Of a stretch of 64,000 nucleotides of DNA, positions 16,298-25,292 are shown piece after piece (position 1 is the stretch's first letter; every line of letters begins with the position of its first letter). The position numbers and the translations under genes are program-made. Origin of the DNA: Gammaproteobacteria bacterium. Its GTDB lineage: Bacteria; Pseudomonadota; Gammaproteobacteria; Steroidobacterales; Woeseiaceae. A model generated the notes under the pieces. It saw only the letters and a program-made list of their open reading frames with translations. It ran no database searches and had not been told where the DNA came from. The DNA lies in the NCBI GenBank assembly GCA_022600955.1, contig JAHZJK010000011.1:186001-250000 (forward strand). Direction: 5' to 3'.

Positions 16298-16927
16298 GTG
16301 CCCGCTAAGATGGATAACATCATGACAGTTCTGTTGCCAATCATCGCGCTCCTCATTGGCTGGGGACTAAATGAGATTCACCATGCGGGCCTCAGGCGCC
16401 GGGATTTTCGATCCGCTATATGCAAAGCCCTTGCCTATCTGCTGGAGGTACGATTTCAATTACAAGCGCTCGAGTTTCTCATCGCAGAACTAAAGCACCG
16501 TGTTCCTGAGGCAAATATGCAAATGCCTCAGTTTCGTTCTCTCATGGAAACGATAATAGGTAACGAAGATCACATTGACCGGAAGTACCTTACAGCGGTC
16601 GACGCCGTGGCCGCCCGCGATCCCTTTCTGGCCTATGAACTGGCGTCTAGAAACAGAATCGGTCATTTCTTTCGAGCTTGGAGACAATGGGCATCAACGG
16701 CAGGAGCTCCACCTACTGACCTTGAAAATATAGAAGCAGAGTTGAAGAAAGTTATCGGGCCGAAGTTCGATGAGATCATAGTTTCTGTTGCACGAAATAT
16801 TTCTTGGCGTGCGAAATGGAGGACGAGACGCATACTGTCTCGACAGTTCGAGATTCCCGAAGACTTGGCACAGCTCTTTGACAGCATCCACGCAACATCC
16901 GACGACACGGTGGAGCCGCAAGATTAG
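16298..16927 (+). CDS. Hypothetical membrane-anchored protein
   Basis: 209 residues with one N-terminal membrane span (about residues 9-25, TVLLPIIALLIGWGLNE), followed by a mostly helical cytoplasmic or periplasmic domain with many Arg and Glu. The start may be the GTG at 16298 or the ATG at 16310; neither has a clear ribosome site. It is followed by a convergent SIR2 gene. Single-span proteins with helical tails are common companions of defence genes, but I do not recognise the family. Confidence 0.55.
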   Translation: MPAKMDNIMTVLLPIIALLIGWGLNEIHHAGLRRRDFRSAICKALAYLLEVRFQLQALEFLIAELKHRVPEANMQMPQFRSLMETIIGNEDHIDRKYLTAVDAVAARDPFLAYELASRNRIGHFFRAWRQWASTAGAPPTDLENIEAELKKVIGPKFDEIIVSVARNISWRAKWRTRRILSRQFEIPEDLAQLFDSIHATSDDTVEPQD

Positions 16928-17029
16928 GTGGTACCAGCGATTGTTACGACCATACAATCATTTCTTGCGATGTCGGGAACTATTATCTATCAGGGACATA
17001 TGGTTGGGAGGCAAAAGCAGAAATGGCCA

Positions 17030-20000
17030 CTAGGCCTCGTGCCGCCGGAAATACTCTAGCAACCGTTGATAACGATGATCTTGCTCCAAGGCGGGCGCGG
17101 CCTTCGCAATGGCCCCCAAGCATTGTCCTAATTCACTCGGCGCCCACGGTTGATTAGCAATCACTGCATCCAAAAGCAGAAATGCTGCCTCTGGAAATCG
17201 CTCTGCCAAGTCAGATTCGTGAAGCAAATGTACGACATAGTCGGGGTGTTCAATAGGTTGTAGCCAGTCCAAGATAGCGGAAAGCGCAGTGGGAAACTCT
17301 TCCCGCGATGCGATACTCATGCGAGAAAGTGATTCGGCAATACTATCGGAGGCAAGATCACGCGATTTAGGCCAAATATCGTGCCAAAACGGCCGGATCC
17401 GATTCTTCCAGTAGTCTTCTCTTTGCTCACCGGCTCCCTCAAGCACTTGATACAACGCCTGCGCTGACTCTCCCAACCCTTCCTGCGGTAACGCCTCGAA
17501 GGCAGTCCCGAAGTCCTGTGCAGAATAGCCTTCCGCTGGGTCCAGAGCAGCATAGGTGAGAAATGCAGCAAACTGATGGGCATGCTCGCCCAGCTCCGCA
17601 TAGTGACCAACAGTTTCGAGAAACTGCGGTTTGAATGCAGTTAGCAACGGCTTATATTGACGTGGAGACCACAGAAAGCCCTCCCATGCAGCTTTCGCCT
17701 CGACTGCATCTGTGGACCAACTGAGCAATGGCAGCAGGTGTGCCTCTGTCCAGGTCTGATCCACTCGGAACAATGCAATCAGTCGTGATGCCAGCAATAC
17801 CCTGCCATGACGAAACTGCTCGACACCTACGTCGCAAAGTCGTGTAAAGAACGGCTCAATATCTTCCGGCAGACAGTCATTGTCATTGGGTTCACGCTTG
17901 AACCAAATATTCAGCAGCACACCGGTGATATGGCCAATTGGATGATTAATGGCATGACTTACCGGCTCATCTGTATCGACGGCATCCTGATGTGGCAGGT
18001 CAAGTACTCGTCGGCACAGGTCCAGGAGATTCGTTTCATGGCGTTCAAGCGACTTGGATGCCGCCTCCATCCACCAGCTTAGGCTGTGCAATACCTCTTC
18101 CATTACATCATCGGGCATGCTTTGGACTAGAGGCGCCGCAAACTGCCAAGACCGACGTACCAAACCTTCCTCACTCCAGACTTGCAGTGCCTCTCTCCAA
18201 TGCCCTGCTGGCCAGATCCCTTCTTGGGCCAAGTCAAACAAGGCAAACACACTATTAAAGAACCGTGTGCGACAGGTTTCCCGCCAAGTATTTTCATAGT
18301 ACGGGCGTCCTTCCGGTGGGGGCTGCTTGAGCCAGTTCACCAGATCCCTCCGCCGACGGGGAGCGATTTCAACATCGCGGTTCGCTTCGTAATCCGGATC
18401 CCCAGTGCCACTTGTCCAATGGGAAAACTCGTCTCTTTCGTTGCTTGCCAATGTCCTTTCGGGGTTTGCTGCTGACAATTTATCGAAGTGCTGAGATGCG
18501 GTGTTGCCAAGCCGACTGCCGCCTTCCTGAAGTTTGGCAAGACGCAGCCAGACCGCATCGTCTACCAAGGACTGCCATTTCTCTTGTTCGAGGTCGTCGA
18601 CGTACATGTCTCTTGGCGGACCCGCGAGAATCCCCGCCTCCAACTTCTCCAAGACCTCTGGTGACAGATTCGCTCCTTGCAGCACCAGAAGACGCATCGT
18701 TTCCCGTCGCATATTCGCAGGCCATAGCCACCACGCATTGTCAGCAACAAGCCATTCAACCCATTGGTTGGAAGCAATACCTCCGTCCTGACTGGCAGCA
18801 AATAGGGCTAATCGCTTAAACGTGAAGTACGGCAAATCGAACCAATCCAATGCGATTCGGCTGGCACGTTCAGGGTCGGTGTTACGAGTTGCCAACCATG
18901 CATCCCGCAATAGCTCGATCAACATCACCCAATCGCGGAAGCCCCGATTCTGCCAATGCGGGCTGATCGACGGCAAATCCCAGTGCGAGCGGTCGCTATG
19001 GTCGTCCGCTTCGCCCAGTTCGTGCAGCAAGTCCAGTGCGTCACGTAGCAATTGCTGAAAGTCATCAAGAAGCGCTGGCAGAGAGGCTCGCCATTGTTCA
19101 TCAGCTAAATCTCGAAGCGATGAGTGGACGTGGTCGCCTGCCAGCACCAGCTCCCAGTCCACCAATTGCCTAATGCGCATGGGATAATCACCGTTTTGTT
19201 CGTCCTCGCCCCAGCGAAATGGCTTCTTCAACACAACCTTGGGCGTTAGCAGTTCGCGCAACTCAAGCCGCATTGTGGTCGTCCACCCGTCGCGCTTCAG
19301 GCGTTTCTTCCAGCGGTAGATATCTGAATCGCGCCACGGCGATTTCACTCGTCCCGTCAGCAGCAAGCGCCACAATGTTTGCATTAACGGGGAGGGGATC
19401 GCGTTGGGGGAGTCGGCTCGGAGTTCCTTGAGTTCGTTCGCTTTTCCCTGATGCTTCAAGCGTGCAAGGTGGTCTAGCCGATGCTCAATTAGCCGAGACC
19501 AGTGATCGTATAACTGCCCTCCTTGTTGTGCCACCCAGATAATCAACGCCGGATCGTTCAGATGCCGCACCAACCAGCGGGCTAGGTGGAACATCACATC
19601 GTCCAATCGGCTACCAGCAACGCCGCCTGAAGCCAGCGCCATCCACGGCGCATGCCTATACAGCGCGGGGCGACGAATCAAACTGAATCGCAACTTGTCA
19701 TCCACATCTACGAGTGGCGGGACACCAAAGCGAACCAAATCACTGTGACGATAGCGATCCTCCGAGAATGCCGCCAGCCAATCAAGCGACGGCACGGGAT
19801 TGAACTCCGCGAAGCGCTTCGCGGGCAGTCCAGATTCGTGGGATATCGCCCAGAGCATCCGCCCCACAAAGTCATCTTGGCGGGTGCTCGCTGAAGGACG
19901 GGCCAAAGCGTAGTCCACCACGATACGTTCTTTACCAAGGACACCGTCACGATAGGTTTCAGCCCAAGCCTTCAACGTCCTATGCAACGCAGAATGATCG

Positions 20001-20833
20001 TGGTTGCCGGCAGCGACCTCATAGAGGATAGGAGTAACCCCCTTGGCCTCCCATTCGATCGTCTTACTCTGTTCTTCCCCGGGATCGCAGTCGCCCAACG
20101 CATAGGCTAGCGGAGTGACCTCACCGAGCATCCGATCGGCGGCCAGTGCGTCCATCATATACCGCAGTACCGGGTCGTCAATGCTGTAACCGACGAAGCA
20201 GACTACGTAATTTCGGAATAGCTCGCTGACGAATCGTGCCGCCCAGCGTTCTGTCAGATAGGCAAGACCAAAATCGCCGCTGGTGAGTACCAGTCGGTGC
20301 AGAGCACTTTCGTCTGCGTTGTCGGGTAGCAGGCCGTGCAGGTAAACGAGCCCGTTCCAGCGGCTGTGCTTGGGGACGGGCAGCATCGGCGCCGAGTAAG
20401 CGTTAAACGACTGTCCGGTACGTTTGGCCGCCCGCTTGAAAACGTGATCGAAATTTGTGGTCACCAAGCGTAACGTGCCGTCACGACAGCGGGCTAGTTG
20501 CAATAATGCCGCGTGGGTATCGGTCGCACCCTTTCGACGCAACTTGGGCCGCAACGATTGTGCCAGTGCCTTGCGCACGGCAATGCGCTGCCCAGCTATA
20601 CGCCTCTCCAACAAATCGAGCATGGCGTCGTACTGACCACGCGAGTATGCATCCCGCTCGATGGTGGTTTTGGTGGTTCCTATTATGTGGTAAATCTCGT
20701 CGACCAGTCCTTTGAACCCCGGCAAACCTGCAGGATAAGAAACACCTGCCCCGCAAAAGAACACAACGCTACCGTCCTCATGTGCTTGCAGCAGCGCTTC
20801 AGGAATATCCGGGCCATTGGCTACAAATTGCAT
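17030..20833 (-). CDS. SIR2-like NAD-binding defence protein with large C-terminal region
   Basis: 1267 residues. The first 280 are a SIR2-like domain: VFFCGAGVSYPAGLPGF (GAGVS at 28-32), TTNFD at 125-129 and YLHG with His166, together the NAD-binding and catalytic elements. The long remainder is rich in Trp, Leu and Arg, probably helical repeats, and ends in a region like DUF4020. SIR2 proteins with such tails act as single-gene anti-phage systems by degrading NAD on infection. It stands alone, 130 bp after the AAA/DUF4143 gene on the same strand, and is convergent with the membrane protein gene. Confidence 0.82.
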   Translation of the reverse strand: MQFVANGPDIPEALLQAHEDGSVVFFCGAGVSYPAGLPGFKGLVDEIYHIIGTTKTTIERDAYSRGQYDAMLDLLERRIAGQRIAVRKALAQSLRPKLRRKGATDTHAALLQLARCRDGTLRLVTTNFDHVFKRAAKRTGQSFNAYSAPMLPVPKHSRWNGLVYLHGLLPDNADESALHRLVLTSGDFGLAYLTERWAARFVSELFRNYVVCFVGYSIDDPVLRYMMDALAADRMLGEVTPLAYALGDCDPGEEQSKTIEWEAKGVTPILYEVAAGNHDHSALHRTLKAWAETYRDGVLGKERIVVDYALARPSASTRQDDFVGRMLWAISHESGLPAKRFAEFNPVPSLDWLAAFSEDRYRHSDLVRFGVPPLVDVDDKLRFSLIRRPALYRHAPWMALASGGVAGSRLDDVMFHLARWLVRHLNDPALIIWVAQQGGQLYDHWSRLIEHRLDHLARLKHQGKANELKELRADSPNAIPSPLMQTLWRLLLTGRVKSPWRDSDIYRWKKRLKRDGWTTTMRLELRELLTPKVVLKKPFRWGEDEQNGDYPMRIRQLVDWELVLAGDHVHSSLRDLADEQWRASLPALLDDFQQLLRDALDLLHELGEADDHSDRSHWDLPSISPHWQNRGFRDWVMLIELLRDAWLATRNTDPERASRIALDWFDLPYFTFKRLALFAASQDGGIASNQWVEWLVADNAWWLWPANMRRETMRLLVLQGANLSPEVLEKLEAGILAGPPRDMYVDDLEQEKWQSLVDDAVWLRLAKLQEGGSRLGNTASQHFDKLSAANPERTLASNERDEFSHWTSGTGDPDYEANRDVEIAPRRRRDLVNWLKQPPPEGRPYYENTWRETCRTRFFNSVFALFDLAQEGIWPAGHWREALQVWSEEGLVRRSWQFAAPLVQSMPDDVMEEVLHSLSWWMEAASKSLERHETNLLDLCRRVLDLPHQDAVDTDEPVSHAINHPIGHITGVLLNIWFKREPNDNDCLPEDIEPFFTRLCDVGVEQFRHGRVLLASRLIALFRVDQTWTEAHLLPLLSWSTDAVEAKAAWEGFLWSPRQYKPLLTAFKPQFLETVGHYAELGEHAHQFAAFLTYAALDPAEGYSAQDFGTAFEALPQEGLGESAQALYQVLEGAGEQREDYWKNRIRPFWHDIWPKSRDLASDSIAESLSRMSIASREEFPTALSAILDWLQPIEHPDYVVHLLHESDLAERFPEAAFLLLDAVIANQPWAPSELGQCLGAIAKAAPALEQDHRYQRLLEYFRRHEA

Positions 20834-20965
20834 CGCTTGCTAGCCCCATCGTCAGACTCCGTGTATGCAGGGCATCGGCCATCTGTCAGAGTTAGGCTTC
20901 GTAACCGATGTTGGCAGAAGTTTTTGTTTTTCGCTGTTCGCTTCTTCTTCGTCATAATCGCTTTC

Positions 20966-22213
20966 TTAGCCGGCTTCCCAGAGACGTCGAATGGGTACTG
21001 CGTAGAGCGAATCCCCGAAACTCACGCTGATGTCACCGTCGTACAATATCACTCCGGCTGCGAACCGGTTTCCGGCAGCCGAGGCCAGTTTCCGCAGACC
21101 GCGAAAGTCGGAGCTGCTGACGCTGGCTGCAGCTTTCACTTCAACACCGGCGACCTGGCGCGTGCCTTTTTCCAGGACCAGGTCCACTTCGTACCCGTCC
21201 TTGTCACGGAAGTGATGGAAACGGATGTCATCTTCGTGTCCGCTGCTTTGCCGCCGCAATTCCTGGTAGACGAAGGTCTCGAGGAATTGTCCCAACAGTT
21301 CGCGATCTGCCGCCAGATCCTGGGCATTGACGCCAAGCAGAGCTGCTGCCAACCCGGTATCACCGATATGCAGCTTGGGCGTCTTCACGAGACGGCTCAA
21401 TCGATTGGTATGCCACGGGGGTAATTCATCAACCAGAAACACTTTTTCAAGCAGCGTGACATAGTCGCGGATCGTCGGGCGACTGATCTGGAACGGCCCC
21501 GCCAATTCTGAAATATTGAGCAACCGCGAAGTTTGTCTGCCAATTAGCGTCAGCAGCCTGGGCAACACGTCCAGCGAGGCAATCCGGGCAAGGTCCCTGA
21601 CATCCCGTTGCACGATGGCATCGACGTAATCGCGATACCAGGCAGCACTTCGGCGTGGCGTGTTTCGCGCCAGGGCCGCAGGATACCCGCCGGCGACGAT
21701 GCACTGCGGGAGCTTCTGTTGAAGTCGCTCGTACTTATTAATCTTGAAATTGCCGCTAAACAGGGCATCGAGAAACGTCGATTCTTTTTTATCGAGCTCG
21801 CATTGAGCGAATGGAAACAGGCGAATGATCTCCATGCGCCCCGCGAGCGAATCCGCGAGTTTTGGCACAAGCAATACGTTCGCCGAACCAGTCAGCAGAA
21901 AGCGCCCGAGTGAACGATCGCTATCGATCGCGGACTTGAGCGCCGTGAAGAGGGCCGGGACCCGTTGAACTTCGTCGAGGATCACTCGGTCTGGCAAGTC
22001 CCCGACAAACCCCATCGGGTCATCCTCGGCGGCCCCTCGGAGCACGTCATCGTCGAGGTTGAAATAGCGGTAGCCACGCTTTTTGCCGACGATTTGGGCC
22101 AACGTCGTCTTGCCGGACTGACGCGGGCCGTGTATGAGCACGGCGGGACTGTCGTCGAGTGCTTCGACGAGCCGCGGTTCGACCAAGCGGGGGATGATTT
22201 TGCCGGATGCCAT
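20966..22213 (-). CDS. AAA ATPase of the DUF4143 family
   Basis: 415 residues. Walker A is GPRQSGKT (29-36) and Walker B is RVILDEVQR; the sensor region is FLLTGSAN. The C-terminal half carries the DUF4143 signature: ISELAGPFQISRPTIRDYV, a winged-helix part, then FLETFVYQELRRQ and a nuclease-like core with YEVDLVLE and VEVKAA. These are common, presumably mobile or toxin-antitoxin-like ATPases whose role is not settled. The start ATG at 22213 is followed upstream by IS-end-like repeats rather than by a partner gene. Confidence 0.85.
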   Translation of the reverse strand: MASGKIIPRLVEPRLVEALDDSPAVLIHGPRQSGKTTLAQIVGKKRGYRYFNLDDDVLRGAAEDDPMGFVGDLPDRVILDEVQRVPALFTALKSAIDSDRSLGRFLLTGSANVLLVPKLADSLAGRMEIIRLFPFAQCELDKKESTFLDALFSGNFKINKYERLQQKLPQCIVAGGYPAALARNTPRRSAAWYRDYVDAIVQRDVRDLARIASLDVLPRLLTLIGRQTSRLLNISELAGPFQISRPTIRDYVTLLEKVFLVDELPPWHTNRLSRLVKTPKLHIGDTGLAAALLGVNAQDLAADRELLGQFLETFVYQELRRQSSGHEDDIRFHHFRDKDGYEVDLVLEKGTRQVAGVEVKAAASVSSSDFRGLRKLASAAGNRFAAGVILYDGDISVSFGDSLYAVPIRRLWEAG

Positions 22214-22237
22214 TGCGGCTGATTGTAATCTTTAGTA

Positions 22238-22303
22238 CCGGCTAATTGAAAGGTTACAGATCGGCCGATTGAAACTTTATGTGCCAGCCGATCGAAAGCG
22301 ACC
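22238..22303. repeat. Three tandem IS21-type terminal repeats
   Basis: Three related ~20-bp units occur in direct order: CCGGCTAATTGAAAGGTTAC (22238), TCGGCCGATTGAAACTTTAT (22261) and CCAGCCGATCGAAAGCGACC (22284). Multiple direct terminal repeats of this GGCCGATTGAAACTT form are known from ends of IS21-family elements. No transposase gene is present, so this would be a solo end left after loss of the element. Confidence 0.45.
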
Positions 22304-22524
22304 CAGTCTTAGCCGGACCGATCTGGCGATCAGATGCTCCGAAGCCGAGTCACTACCGTTGCGAAGCGCTGTATTGACGCGGCGTTCTGAACCATCAATG
22401 GCGCGGGCTCTGGCACAATTCGGCAAGTTCTCGACAAGTGATGCGACATTGAATGCACTTCGATGCCCGTCCATCAGCAAAACTGAGCGGCCCACAGGTC
22501 GGACCGCTCACTGCGCCGAAAAGC
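22304..22524. other. Region between IS-like end and hypothetical gene
   Basis: A 72-codon open frame on the minus strand (22277-22495) covers most of this stretch and may be residual mobile-element sequence. It lacks a convincing ribosome site and no family is recognised, so I do not call it a gene. Confidence 0.25.
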
Positions 22525-23010
22525 CTATTCCGTGCCCTCGTCGGTTTTGCCCCAGAGATTAAAATAGGCAAGAAACAGGTTCGTGTGGCACCTGTCATGA
22601 TTGTCGATCCGGTTGTACGCCTTTTTCAGTTTCTTCTCGATGACCTTCAGGCCGGTCTCGGTTTGCATCGCCCGGCTGTCGGCCTCGTCTCCAAGCGACG
22701 CCAACATCAGCCCCGCGAGGTTGAGCGCCTCGCCCACTAATCCCTGGGCCTTGTAGAGGTGTTCGGCATGCTCGGCGGCTAAAGAGTAAGCCTCCGGGTT
22801 GGTGTCATCGTGCGTATCGCTCAGGAAGTCCGGAATGTAGAATTCCCTGTCTTCCCTGACCTGCCAGTTCACCGGTGGCGTGAAAGTCGGCCGGTATACG
22901 GTGCAGCCTGCCGACCTTGTCTGTGATCCTGCAGCGGTTTGTCCCGCGCCGCTGTCAAGCGGCATTTTGGGCTTGTTCAAGTCATTCGTCGTAACACTTG
23001 CTTCGTTCAT
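22525..23010 (-). CDS. Hypothetical island protein, helical
   Basis: 161 residues from the ATG at 23010, chosen because AGGACCAGGAC lies just upstream; a frame to 23046 would read through a terminator. The first 60 residues are disordered and Gly/Thr/Pro-rich; the rest is helical (YSLAAEHAEHLYKAQGLVGE, AYNRIDNHDRC). No family is named with confidence. The mRNA leader carries an intrinsic terminator 37 bases before the start, so expression may be controlled by attenuation. Confidence 0.6.
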   Translation of the reverse strand: MNEASVTTNDLNKPKMPLDSGAGQTAAGSQTRSAGCTVYRPTFTPPVNWQVREDREFYIPDFLSDTHDDTNPEAYSLAAEHAEHLYKAQGLVGEALNLAGLMLASLGDEADSRAMQTETGLKVIEKKLKKAYNRIDNHDRCHTNLFLAYFNLWGKTDEGTE

Positions 23011-23046
23011 TGTCCTGGTCCTCTTAGTTGAGGCCAGCGCGGGCAC

Positions 23047-23080
23047 AAAAAAACACGACGCCCAGAACGGGCAATCGTGT
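23047..23080 (-). terminator. Intrinsic terminator in the leader of the hypothetical gene
   Basis: On the minus strand ACACGA and TCGTGT enclose GCCC and GGGC with a five-base loop, followed by a run of seven T. It is a textbook terminator placed between a possible promoter and the gene starting at 23010. It could end a short RNA or act as an attenuator. Confidence 0.72.
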
Positions 23081-23131
23081 ATCGGTCTGATAGCATGTCG
23101 TTAGCCATTGTTAGCAGTGCCTTTGCTAGCG

Positions 23132-23166
23132 TGGTTAGGGCCGGAGAGGTGTTGACGCACCTCTTC
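23132..23166 (-). other. Leader hairpin upstream of the attenuator-like terminator
   Basis: AGAGGTG and CACCTCT pair around a six-base loop, with additional GG/CC pairs outside. Just upstream on the minus strand lies TATAAATA (about 23171-23178), a possible -10 element without a clear -35. Together with the terminator at 23047 it would give a small RNA of about 120 bases. Confidence 0.4.
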
Positions 23167-23235
23167 GGTCCGCTTATTTATAGCACATTGGGATCGCGGC
23201 TGCGATAAGGCATGCTCATGCATTACTGTCAATGA

Positions 23236-23264
23236 AAACGGGGGCACAAATTCTGCCCCCGTTT
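23236..23264. terminator. Strong 11-bp inverted repeat
   Basis: AAACGGGGGCA (23236-23246) and TGCCCCCGTTT (23254-23264) pair perfectly around a seven-base loop. The flanking A and T runs are short, so it may serve as a terminator in either direction. It separates the hypothetical gene's leader from the hairpin-rich region to its right. Confidence 0.5.
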
Positions 23265-23590
23265 CCGCTAGCCTGTCCTCCGGACACGCGGTAAGGTCTG
23301 TGCATTAACTCCGTCGTCGTTGCGGACTATCAACGACACCCGCTCCATAGCAACATCGGAGCACCCAGAGCGCCTCTAACGGTCGCGCAACAGGTGTATC
23401 GGCAAATAGCCGTCGACCGTCATTTAGTACCAATTCAATCCGCGCTCTCGCGTCGGACTTATTTTTACTCCTTGCGCCAGCTCCTGGTGCAACTCTTCAG
23501 TACGCCGCAACAACGCGACGCTGTCCTTGCTGCCGTCACGCCGGATGTGTGACCCAGTAATTGCTTGTGTCGAACCCCTGTTGCAACTCA
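23265..23590. other. Gene-free stretch before the hairpin cluster
   Basis: About 325 bp. Long minus-strand frames cross it, but two overlapping frames are open at once and neither has a normal start or protein-like sequence. I see no family and no clear regulatory element. Confidence 0.35.
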
Positions 23591-23846
23591 GCCCGTCTTT
23601 GTGAGGCGCCCCGCGCCGCACAGAGACGGGCCTCTTGAAACTGGCGCAAGTCTGCGTCGCTACAAGCTTTGCTCGTGTTTCGCACGAATGCAATAGCCGT
23701 ACAAAACCCGCTGCCCGGCGGCCGGTCGATGGATCGACTGGCGCAGCCTGCACCCGATTCCGCGGCCCTTTGGGTCGTTCTGGGGTGTGACGACCAGGGG
23801 GATTGAACCAACAGCGCTTCGCGCTGCTTAGGCCTCGCAATGAGGC
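23591..23846. ncRNA. Hairpin cluster upstream of the solitary recombinase
   Basis: Six strong hairpins in 256 bp: GCCCGTCTTTGTG with CACAGAGACGGGC (23591-23631, one wobble) enclosing GGCGC/GCGCC; TCGTG/CACGA (23673-23687); GCTGC/GCAGC (23711-23748) enclosing CCGGTCGAT/ATCGACTGG; GGTCGT/ACGACC (23773-23795); CAGCGC-TTC-GCGCTG (23812-23826); GCCTC/GAGGC (23832-23846). The minus strand also shows GGTTCAATCCC, like a tRNA T-loop. This may be a structured RNA of either strand, or a recombination site for the recombinase starting at 23951. Strand and ends are unknown. Confidence 0.5.
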
Positions 23847-23950
23847 GCTCACGCTGTGACCGCCAGCTTGTCTGCGGTTTATCACTCACCAGAGCCCAGG
23901 AATCGCCGTGAGAAACCCGCAAGACATGTTCAATAACTTTGGAGAGCGTC

Positions 23951-24901
23951 ATGAGTAAAGTTGGTGGTCATCGTAACTTCGGTTATGGCAAACAGATGGA
24001 ATGGGCCGGTAAGCAGGCTCTGAGAGATCAATACGGCAACGGGCACTATGGGACCGTCACCGGTCACGCCGAGCGTTGGCGACGGTTTGTTACCTGGTGC
24101 CGAGAGGAGCGCGGAATTTACGATGCGCGGTTCGTCGATACCGACACAGTTCAGGACTACGGAAAATCTCTGAGAGACAAGGTCGATGCCGGCATGTCCC
24201 CGGCCTACGCACAGAACCTGCTGTCATCGGTTAACGTCGTGATGCAGGCGATGCGGAGCGATCGGCAGATTCGCGTTGCGCCAGTCGAGTTTGTCGGCCA
24301 ACGATCACGAATACGAACCGACCCACCGGCGGGTCTCGATCAAAAGGTCGTGCGCCAGTGTGCCGATCAACTGCGCCAGAACGGGCACGATCGGGTCGCA
24401 GCGACCATCGAAGTGGCCAGAGCGCTGGGACTACGCCTTAAGGAAGCCTCTCTGCTCAATGCACGAGTCGCCTTGGGTCAGGTGAAGAAACACGGCGCGG
24501 TCAATATTACGGCCGGCACCAAGGGCGGCCGGGGTCATCGTGTGGATCGCTGGGTCCCGGTCTCGGGCAGCGCGATCGGGGGCCTGGTGCGAGCGGCCAG
24601 GGCTCAGGGATCGGGACGTAATCTTATTCCGCCCCACCTCACTTGGCGGCAGTGGTACTCGCACATCCATCATGTCTGGGCATCGGTCAGAGACGACTAC
24701 GGTCTAAAGAAGATTCATGACCTGCGTGCAGCTTACGCCTGTGATCGCTTCCGGCAGTTGACTGGGTCAGCGGCGCCGGTGATCGCTGGTCGAGTATGTG
24801 TCGATCGAAGCACTGACCGCGCAGCACGCCAAACCATTGCTCAGGAACTGGGACACGCGCGCATTGAGGTGGTCGCGACCTACATCGGCGGTGCCCGATG
24901 A
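23951..24901 (+). CDS. Tyrosine recombinase, integrase domain protein (Integrase_1 type)
   Basis: 316 residues from the ATG at 23951, with GGAG ten bases upstream. An N-terminal SAM-like core-binding region (about 15-110) precedes the catalytic domain with Arg162 (LGLRLKEAS), HDLR (256-259), His302 (ELGHARIEV) and Tyr311 (ATYIGG). All catalytic residues are present. These proteins occur apart from att sites in many proteobacterial islands and plasmids; the target is unclear. The stop overlaps the next gene by ATGA, and the region upstream is the hairpin cluster. Confidence 0.82.
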   Translation: MSKVGGHRNFGYGKQMEWAGKQALRDQYGNGHYGTVTGHAERWRRFVTWCREERGIYDARFVDTDTVQDYGKSLRDKVDAGMSPAYAQNLLSSVNVVMQAMRSDRQIRVAPVEFVGQRSRIRTDPPAGLDQKVVRQCADQLRQNGHDRVAATIEVARALGLRLKEASLLNARVALGQVKKHGAVNITAGTKGGRGHRVDRWVPVSGSAIGGLVRAARAQGSGRNLIPPHLTWRQWYSHIHHVWASVRDDYGLKKIHDLRAAYACDRFRQLTGSAAPVIAGRVCVDRSTDRAARQTIAQELGHARIEVVATYIGGAR

Positions 24902-25281
24902 GCCGGCTGGCGAACCATCGGGCGGCAGCACGCATCGCCAGGTCGCTGCTGGCCAATCGACTTCCCGGGTCAAGACGCGGCACGGTGCGCCAGCACCTCG
25001 CCCGAAGCGGACACATCGCCGAAACAATCTGGCGACGTTGGCAGGTCGGCCCGTATCAGTGGCGACTGAAACACCTGCGCTGGTATTTGCAGGAATGCAC
25101 CAATGAATACACCTGCAGCACGCGTTACCGGCATTGGCTGACCGTGCGGCTACTGGTCTTCGCGCTCGATCGCGATGGTTGGATCGAGCGGCTTAACGGG
25201 CCGTGGGTTCGGCCAAGTGGCATTCGTGGTGTGCTCAAGCCAGGGCGGCCGGCGTTCGAACCAAGCCCTACGGCTGACTGA
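24898..25281 (+). CDS. Hypothetical partner of the solitary recombinase
   Basis: 127 residues, very basic and rich in Arg and Trp (RRWQVGPYQWRLKHLRWYL, then RYRHWLTVRLLV). The ATG overlaps the recombinase stop, so the two are translationally coupled. A DNA-binding accessory role in recombination fits charge and context but is inference; no named family is assigned. Confidence 0.62.
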   Translation: MSRLANHRAAARIARSLLANRLPGSRRGTVRQHLARSGHIAETIWRRWQVGPYQWRLKHLRWYLQECTNEYTCSTRYRHWLTVRLLVFALDRDGWIERLNGPWVRPSGIRGVLKPGRPAFEPSPTAD

Positions 25282-25292
25282 GGCAGGTTGCT

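Noticed and set aside
20513-21424. 303-codon plus-strand frame across the SIR2 and ATPase genes
   Set aside because: Spans the end and start of two real genes on the other strand; not protein-like.
23424-23952. Two long overlapping minus-strand frames upstream of the recombinase
   Set aside because: Both frames are open over the same hairpin-rich DNA, and neither has a good start. The structure of the DNA explains the open frames better than coding does.
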